This document shows, in pieces, positions 7,406-11,568 of a stretch of DNA of 11,568 nt (positions within the stretch are counted from its first letter, which is position 1; each line of letters opens with the position of its first letter). The notes beneath the pieces are model-generated. The model saw only the letters and a list, made by a program, of their open reading frames with translations, did not search any database and was not told the origin of the DNA. The position numbers were made by a program, and so were the translations under genes. This DNA is from Methylocystaceae bacterium. GTDB lineage: Bacteria > Pseudomonadota > Alphaproteobacteria > Rhizobiales > Beijerinckiaceae. Where the stretch lies: the NCBI GenBank assembly GCA_003105285.1, contig PQAN01000144.1, positions 1 to 11,568 on the forward strand, read 5' to 3'.

Positions 7406-8410
7406 ATGCGCGAGACCGAACATAGATCTGCGTCGCATCGAGATTGCTTCGAGACAGGCTCTCTGCAGGTCGATCCCGACAAAGTTGCAATTCTCGAGGC
7501 TCCCTACGGAGATTTCCGGAAACGGATGAATTCGACGAATCGTCTGCGCGCTCTAGCAGGCATGGTCGAACACCAGTTCCGGCCGTATTATTTCCTGAAC
7601 CCACCGAGATGGCGGATCGCTCTTCGGGCTATGAACCACAAGAGCCGTATGAAGGCCTCGTTCGTTTCGATCGGGGCGGTTCGATCCGGCACCTCGTTGC
7701 TCTCCTCATACATCCTTCAGCATCCGCACGTAGCGCCGCCACTGGCCAAGGAGCTCGTCCAATTTCCGCAACTGAAATATATGGAGGCTCAGCTTCCCTC
7801 TCGCAGAGAGCAATTACGCCTGGAAAGGAGATATGGGGGAGCGACGACAGGCTACTTCACGCCGATCGCGCCCGATCTCCTGTCGATTTTCCTGATGAAG
7901 GCGCTTTGTCAGGATGGCTGTGTCGTCGTCATTCTCCGTGATCCGATAGATCGTGCATTCTCTCAATGGCGATGGGATCGAATGAGAAATTCCCGCATAT
8001 TGTCCGATCCGTTGTGGCGTTTCGTTCCCGACTTCGAGACGCTCGCCAAGATCGAACGGGAGGCGATATGTTCGGGTGGGAGCGGTCCCTCGTCGTTGAG
8101 CGGAAATCGAGTAGGCTATCTGCAGCAGAGCATCTATCTGCCGTTCCTTCGTCTGCTGTTCGACGGGTTCCCGAGAGATCGAGTCTTCATCGTGGACGCA
8201 GCGCAAATGTTTCGCGATCCCGCGCGACTGGCGAAGGATGTCTACGCATTTCTCGGCCTTCCCTATTTCGAGCCGATGCTCATTCGCGAGCGTAACTCCG
8301 CGCCCGAGGCAGCGATGTCGGAACGGCTCCGCTCCGAGCTTTCGGAGTTCTTCCGTCCCTACAACGAGGCTCTCTACGAATTTCTCGGAATAGATTTCGG
8401 TTGGGAATGA
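7406..8410 (+). CDS. PAPS-dependent sulfotransferase
   Basis: A 334-residue sulfotransferase that should transfer the sulfuryl group of PAPS to a hydroxyl or amine. The 5'-phosphosulfate loop is SIGAVRSGTSLLSSYILQHP, starting at about residue 88, with Arg93, Ser94, Gly95 and Thr96. The 3'-phosphate site is VVVILRDPIDRAFSQW at 173-188, with Arg178 and Ser186. AKELVQFP at 114-121 resembles the KExxFF segment of NDST-type enzymes, where the lysine or glutamate helps catalysis. NRVGYLQQSIYLPFL and the late VDAAQMFRDP and FLGLPYF stretches are also typical. The N-terminal 83 residues before the loop are longer than in compact bacterial homologues. ATG at 7406 has GGAAGGA seven bases upstream. It lies between the APS kinase and the flavoprotein, so the cluster's lipopeptide is the likely acceptor; a glycolipid or other lipid is the alternative. 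Confidence 0.92.
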   Translation: MRETEHRSASHRDCFETGSLQVDPDKVAILEAPYGDFRKRMNSTNRLRALAGMVEHQFRPYYFLNPPRWRIALRAMNHKSRMKASFVSIGAVRSGTSLLSSYILQHPHVAPPLAKELVQFPQLKYMEAQLPSRREQLRLERRYGGATTGYFTPIAPDLLSIFLMKALCQDGCVVVILRDPIDRAFSQWRWDRMRNSRILSDPLWRFVPDFETLAKIEREAICSGGSGPSSLSGNRVGYLQQSIYLPFLRLLFDGFPRDRVFIVDAAQMFRDPARLAKDVYAFLGLPYFEPMLIRERNSAPEAAMSERLRSELSEFFRPYNEALYEFLGIDFGWE

Positions 8411-8414
8411 AGGA

Positions 8415-9860
8415 ATGCGGTACGCGACGTCGCCTAAACCAAAGATTGCCATTGTCGGCGGCGGGTTCAGCGGAGCCGCTGTCGCCGCGAGGCTGCTTCG
8501 GTCGACGAAATACGACGTCGAAATGATCGAATCTCGCCCGCGCGTCGGCCCCGGCCTCGCTTACGGCGACGCACAGCCGTACCACATCTTGAATGTTCCT
8601 GCCGGCCGCATGAGCTTTTGGACGGAACGTCCCAGGCATTTTCTCGAATGGGCGAAAAGGAACGGCCCCGAGCTCGGCTGGCCAGAGGCGGCGATGGCCG
8701 AGGCGCATAGCTATCTGCCCCGAGAACTCTACGGTTTCTACGTCGCCGAGCAGCTGGAAAGGACCGACCGAGAAGTGAGCGAATACCATGGCCGCCGACT
8801 GCTTCATCGTCGCGCCACTGCGATGACGCTCGACCACGATCGGGACGTATTTCGACTGGCGCTCGATAACGGCGAAAGCGTCCGCGCAGAAGCCGTAATC
8901 ATTGCAACCGGCCATGGTCGGCCCACCCGATCCTGGCAAGTGACTGGGCGCGGCGCGGCTTATGTCGAATATCCTTGGTCCAAGGAAGCGACCGCGCATT
9001 TGAACTCTGTAGCGCCGGTCCTCATCATCGGAACGGGACTCACCATGGTGGACACGGTTCTGCGCTTGAAACGGGAAGGGCATTGCGGGCACATCACAGC
9101 GATTTCCAGGCACGGCCTCATGCCTCGAAGACGCGGCGACTCCGAGGCCTGCGTCCTGGAGCTTGGCGTCCGAGAAGCGTCGTTCGGCGTGCGTTGTCTC
9201 TTCGAAGCCGCAAGGGAGGCGATCAGTCGCAATCGTGGCGACTGGCAAGCGGTCGTCGATGGCCTTCGGCCCATTTCCGAACATCTTTGGAGCGCCCTGT
9301 CTCTCACTGAAAAGAGACGTTGGCTACGGCATGTTCAGCCCATATGGAACGTTCATCGGCACCGGATGCCGGAAGAAAGCGCCGAAACGATAGCGGCCTT
9401 GATCGCCGAAGACAGACTGGAGGTCAGCGCTTGCTTCGTCGAAGAGATCGAAATGTCAGGGATGGAAGCCAGAGTGAGGCTGCGGCCGCGGGGCACGACT
9501 CGTTCGCGAACCCATACGTTCGGCCGTGTCATCAACTGCACTCCTGGCCGCTCGGACCTTGCAAGCATGGGAAGTCCGCTGCTCGCGGACATGGAGAAGA
9601 AAGGCCTCGCGCGAGCGAACGCCCTGCGATGCGGCTTGGATTGCGACGAGAGTGGCGCTCTGCTCGACGCGCTGGGACGACGGCTGAGCGGCGCATTCGC
9701 TCTCGGTCCCATGCGGAGAGGCCTGTTGTTCGAGGCTTCCGCCGTTCCGGACATATGCTGTCAGGCGGATGATCTAGCTCAAGTCGTGGCGGCGTTCCTA
9801 TCGTCCGACGATCGGCAACCGAAGGAACGTGACGTGCATGCCATAGGTCTCGCCAGATAA
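8415..9860 (+). CDS. FAD/NAD(P)-binding oxidoreductase, COG4529/PF13454 type
   Basis: A 481-residue flavoprotein with two dinucleotide folds. The FAD site is IAIVGGGFSGAAVAARLL at 11-28 (GxGxxG). NVPAGRM at 60-66 is characteristic of this family, VIIATGHG at 161-168 is the ATG-type motif, and a second Rossmann motif, VLIIGTGLTMVD at 202-213, should bind NAD(P)H. The C-terminal ALGPMRRGLLFEASAVPDICCQA (about 429-451) matches the family's GPxxxGxxxExxAVPEIRxQA ending, with CC in place of the usual IR. The family is distantly related to flavin N-monooxygenases but its reactions are mostly unknown. The start is four bases after the sulfotransferase stop, so translation is probably coupled; GGGA inside the upstream gene is the likelier ribosome site, because AGGA abuts the ATG. 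A redox tailoring step is possible but unproven. Confidence 0.85.
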   Translation: MRYATSPKPKIAIVGGGFSGAAVAARLLRSTKYDVEMIESRPRVGPGLAYGDAQPYHILNVPAGRMSFWTERPRHFLEWAKRNGPELGWPEAAMAEAHSYLPRELYGFYVAEQLERTDREVSEYHGRRLLHRRATAMTLDHDRDVFRLALDNGESVRAEAVIIATGHGRPTRSWQVTGRGAAYVEYPWSKEATAHLNSVAPVLIIGTGLTMVDTVLRLKREGHCGHITAISRHGLMPRRRGDSEACVLELGVREASFGVRCLFEAAREAISRNRGDWQAVVDGLRPISEHLWSALSLTEKRRWLRHVQPIWNVHRHRMPEESAETIAALIAEDRLEVSACFVEEIEMSGMEARVRLRPRGTTRSRTHTFGRVINCTPGRSDLASMGSPLLADMEKKGLARANALRCGLDCDESGALLDALGRRLSGAFALGPMRRGLLFEASAVPDICCQADDLAQVVAAFLSSDDRQPKERDVHAIGLAR

Positions 9861-9862
9861 AA

Positions 9863-9941
9863 TTCGGCTCTGACGCGGATTTGGCGCATGTCGTCGCCTT
9901 TCGGCGCCGATGAGGGGCGATTCGAGCCGAACGAGCTTTTT
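9863..9941 (+). terminator. Long imperfect inverted repeat with T-run after the sulfation operon
   Basis: TTCGGCTC (9863-9870) starts two bases after the flavoprotein stop codon and is the exact inverse of GAGCCGAA (9924-9931). The run GCTTTTTG follows at 9936-9942. The 53-base loop is GC-rich and holds a GGCGCC palindrome at 9903-9908. This could form a large terminator at the end of the rightward operon, but the long loop makes it weaker than a textbook case. Confidence 0.35.
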
Positions 9942-10102
9942 GCGCGGCCATACACAATTGTCGCGTCATCGACCGTCAGCATCGTGATCTATGGTAAGAC
10001 CGTATGTCCGCTACTGCGGTGGGGTGGCTCGATGAATCGTAAGCGCTGTTCTGCTCCCACCTGTTTTGAGCGAGTTGGGGCGACGATAATCGGAGCGATA
10101 GG

Positions 10103-10163
10103 GGCTCCGACACATGTCGATTTCAGAGCGTAAGCATATGTCGGAGCCTGAGGCGGCTCCGAC
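10103..10163. repeat. Three copies of GGCTCCGAC around the tnpA start
   Basis: GGCTCCGAC occurs at 10103-10111 and 10155-10163, and its exact inverse GTCGGAGCC at 10140-10148. The last two form a perfect nine-base hairpin with a six-base loop covering the second possible tnpA start codon (ATG at 10138). A further half copy, CGGAGC at 10091-10096, can pair with the first. The arrangement could fold the start region of tnpA mRNA or bind a protein near the IS end. Confidence 0.6.
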
Positions 10164-10568
10164 GCGGCGGATCGAGGTCTTCACGGGCGCGGGGCGTCGC
10201 GGAGGACGTGGGGCGCGGATCAGAAGGCGGCGATTGTCGCTGAGAGCTTGGCGGAGGACGCGAGCGTTTGTGAAGTGGCGCGGTGGCATGGTCTGACGCC
10301 GCAGCAGCTTTTTACGTGGCGTCGTCAGGCGCGCAAAGAGACCGAGGCTCGCGAGGACGCAGGCGCGCCGCCATTGTTCGTTCCCGCAATCATGCAAGGG
10401 CCTGCGCCCGCGCCGCCTGCGAAACGCGAACGACGCGCCGTGCGCCAGGAACTCGGTTCGGCGCCGACGATCGAACTCGAAGTCGATGGCGTCACGGTTC
10501 GGGTCGGACGCGGCGCGCGAGCGAAGACCATCACTGCGGTGATCCGGGCGTTGAAGGCTGCCAAATGA
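10138..10568 (+). pseudogene. tnpA: IS66 TnpA (orf1), interrupted by a frameshift
   Basis: IS66 accessory protein TnpA, a helix-turn-helix type protein needed for transposition. The first frame, from ATG 10138 (or 10114), gives MSEPEAAPTRRIEVFTGAGR, the normal N-terminus, and then turns into Arg-rich nonsense ending at 10296. Moving to the -1 frame near 10207-10209 restores WGADQKAAIVAESLAEDAS, then VCEVARWHGLTPQQLFTWRR and the acidic-basic tail down to the stop at 10568. One base therefore seems to be missing in GGACGTGGGGCG. Either the gene is broken, or the base was lost in sequencing, or the ribosome shifts there. The stop overlaps the tnpB start (ATGA). Confidence 0.8.
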
Positions 10569-10921
10569 TCGGTCCGACTGGCGCGGTGCGGGTGATGGTG
10601 GCGACGAAGCCCGTCGACTTCCGCAAGGGCGCGGATGGTCTGGCGGCGTTGGTTCGCGAGACGATGAGGGCCGATCCCTTCGACGGCGCGATTTACGTTT
10701 TCCGCGCCAAGCGCGCCGACCGCATCAAACTGGTTTTCTGGGACGGCACGGGCGTGTGTCTGTTCGCCAAGCGTCTCGAGGATGGCGAGTTCCGTTGGCC
10801 GAAGATCGAAGACGGCGTGATGCGCCTGTCGGCGGCGCAATTTTCGGCGCTGCTCGAAGGCCTCGACTGGCGGCGCGTGCGCGCGGCGAAAGAGACGCCG
10901 GCGCCGGCGACACCTGGATGA
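10565..10921 (+). CDS. tnpB: IS66 TnpB (orf2)
   Basis: A 118-residue IS66 orf2 protein, an accessory factor of unknown biochemical role required for IS66 transposition. The family pattern is clear: VMVATKPVDFRKGADGLAAL at about 11-30, then DPFDGAIYVFRAKRADRIKL, FWDGTGVCLFAKRLEDGEFR with WP following, and a C-terminal RLSAAQFSALLEGLDWRRVR. It appears intact. ATG at 10565 overlaps the tnpA stop and has AAGG seven bases upstream; an upstream in-frame extension to 10283 is only a shadow of tnpA. The overlap points to translational coupling with tnpA. Confidence 0.95.
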   Translation: MIGPTGAVRVMVATKPVDFRKGADGLAALVRETMRADPFDGAIYVFRAKRADRIKLVFWDGTGVCLFAKRLEDGEFRWPKIEDGVMRLSAAQFSALLEGLDWRRVRAAKETPAPATPG

Positions 10922-10990
10922 GCCGCGACACAGTGAATCAGTGCGTCGAAGATGATCGAAAAGCGCGGGAAAATATGGTCTCCTGCGGGC

Positions 10991-11568
10991 ATGGCGCAGG
11001 TGATCGAAAAGCTTCCCGACGATCCGAACGAGCTGAAGGCGATGCTTCTCGCCGAACGCACACGCAGCGAGCGCCTCGTTCAGATCATCAAGGAGATGCA
11101 ACGACACCGCTTCGGGCGGCGCGCCGAAACGCTCCCCGAAGACCAGATGCTGCTTGCGCTCGAAGAGGTCGAGCAGGCAGAGGCTGGCGCGGCGGCGGAA
11201 GCGGAAGCCGGCTCTGCGCCGGAACGTGAGAGGGCAGCCGGAAAGCACCGCACGAACCGAGGCGCCCTGTCAGCGCATCTACCGCGCATCGAGACCGTCG
11301 TCGATGTCGACGATAAGGCTTGCCCGTGCTGCAAGGGCGCGCTGCACCGGATCGGCGAAGACGTTTCCGAGCGGCTCGACATCGTGCCGGCGCAGTTCCG
11401 TGTTCTGGTGACGCGGCGTCCCAAATACGCCTGCCGCGCCTGCGAGGGCGCCGTCGTCCAGGCGCCGGCCCCGGCGCGGCTGATCGAAGGCGGTCTGCCG
11501 ACCGAGGCGACCGTCGCCCATGTGCTGGTCTCCAAATATGCAGACCATCTGCCGCTCTATCGTCAGGC
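10991..11568 (+). CDS. tnpC: IS66 TnpC transposase, N-terminal part (partial)
   Basis: The first 192 codons of the IS66 transposase, running off the right edge with no stop. LPDDPNELKAMLLAERTRSE (from residue 8) and the predicted coiled coil IIKEMQRHRFGRRAETLPED (from about 32) are the usual leucine-zipper-like start. An Ala/Glu-rich linker follows. CPCCKGALHRIGEDVSERLD (from about 111) and the later CRACEG form the zinc-binding CxxC...CxxC module before the catalytic DDE domain, which lies outside the window. The last visible stretch, SKYADHLPLYRQ, is the conserved entry to that domain. ATG at 10991 gives a family-like N-terminus; ATG at 10952 is in frame and would add 13 residues. No Shine-Dalgarno is evident for either. 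Confidence 0.94.
   Translation, partial: MAQVIEKLPDDPNELKAMLLAERTRSERLVQIIKEMQRHRFGRRAETLPEDQMLLALEEVEQAEAGAAAEAEAGSAPERERAAGKHRTNRGALSAHLPRIETVVDVDDKACPCCKGALHRIGEDVSERLDIVPAQFRVLVTRRPKYACRACEGAVVQAPAPARLIEGGLPTEATVAHVLVSKYADHLPLYRQ

Larger units (their letters stand above)
10039..11568 (+). mobile_element. IS66-family insertion sequence, left end (right end outside the window)
   Basis: The three-gene layout tnpA-tnpB-tnpC, all rightward with an ATGA overlap between the first two, is diagnostic of IS66. The left terminus is placed at 10039 because GTAAGCGCTGTTCTGC there begins like typical IS66 inverted repeats (GTAAGCG). If so, the eight bases GATGAATC at 10031-10038 would be one copy of the usual 8-bp target duplication; the other copy and the right terminal repeat lie beyond the edge. 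The element sits 178 bp after the last cluster gene, in a gap with no recognised gene. By eye its base composition is GC-richer than that of the flanking cluster, as expected for separate ancestry. Confidence 0.85.

Noticed and set aside
9888..10133. 81-codon plus-strand frame after the flavoprotein
   Set aside because: It crosses the IS66 left terminus at 10039, has no ribosome site and no recognisable motif.
10325..11248. 307-codon minus-strand frame across the IS66 genes
   Set aside because: It is antisense to tnpA, tnpB and tnpC; its His/Arg-rich translation reflects GC-rich codon shadowing.

Overview
The window reads as part of a GC-rich proteobacterial genome. An alphaproteobacterium of the Hyphomicrobiales type is my best guess, from codon usage and the style of the IS66 proteins, but no ribosomal or housekeeping marker is present to fix the taxonomy. 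It holds the edge of a lipopeptide-type secondary-metabolite cluster, followed on the right by an IS66-family insertion sequence.

Left block, minus strand (6153 down to 1): four genes point left in one likely operon. In transcription order they are a class III aminotransferase of the 2,4-diaminobutyrate (Dab) type, an MbtH-like NRPS activator, a cupin_8/JmjC-fold protein resembling the FIH-type Fe(II)/2-oxoglutarate hydroxylases, and the N-terminal 1133 residues of a large megasynthase. The megasynthase starts with a fatty acyl-AMP ligase (FAAL), then an acyl carrier protein with a GLDSL phosphopantetheine site, then a condensation domain cut by the window edge. The frame is open all the way from 3400 to base 1. 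This is the loading end of a lipopeptide assembly line.

Middle block, plus strand (6612 to 9860): after a 458-bp divergent intergenic region, three closely spaced genes run right. They are an APS kinase with a second, apparently degenerate nucleotidyltransferase-like half, a PAPS-dependent sulfotransferase, and a two-Rossmann FAD/NAD(P)-binding protein of the COG4529/PF13454 type. The first two form a local PAPS-supply and sulfuryl-transfer pair, so the natural inference is a sulfated, N-acylated, probably hydroxylated peptide containing Dab. The divergent region contains a strong hairpin with a GCGA tetraloop and T-rich flanks in both directions.

Right block (10039 to the right edge): the left end of an IS66 element, with a GTAAGCG-type terminus, tnpA, tnpB and the start of tnpC. 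tnpA needs a -1 shift near 10207-10209 to read through, so it is either broken or frameshifted. No tRNA, rRNA, CRISPR array, transporter or regulator was seen.

How the genes fit together (inference): the FAAL activates a fatty acid and loads it on the ACP, and the C domain joins it to the first amino acid. The aminotransferase supplies Dab, MbtH supports adenylation domains encoded beyond the left edge, the FIH-like enzyme hydroxylates a residue, and the kinase/sulfotransferase pair adds sulfate. The flavoprotein's role is unknown.
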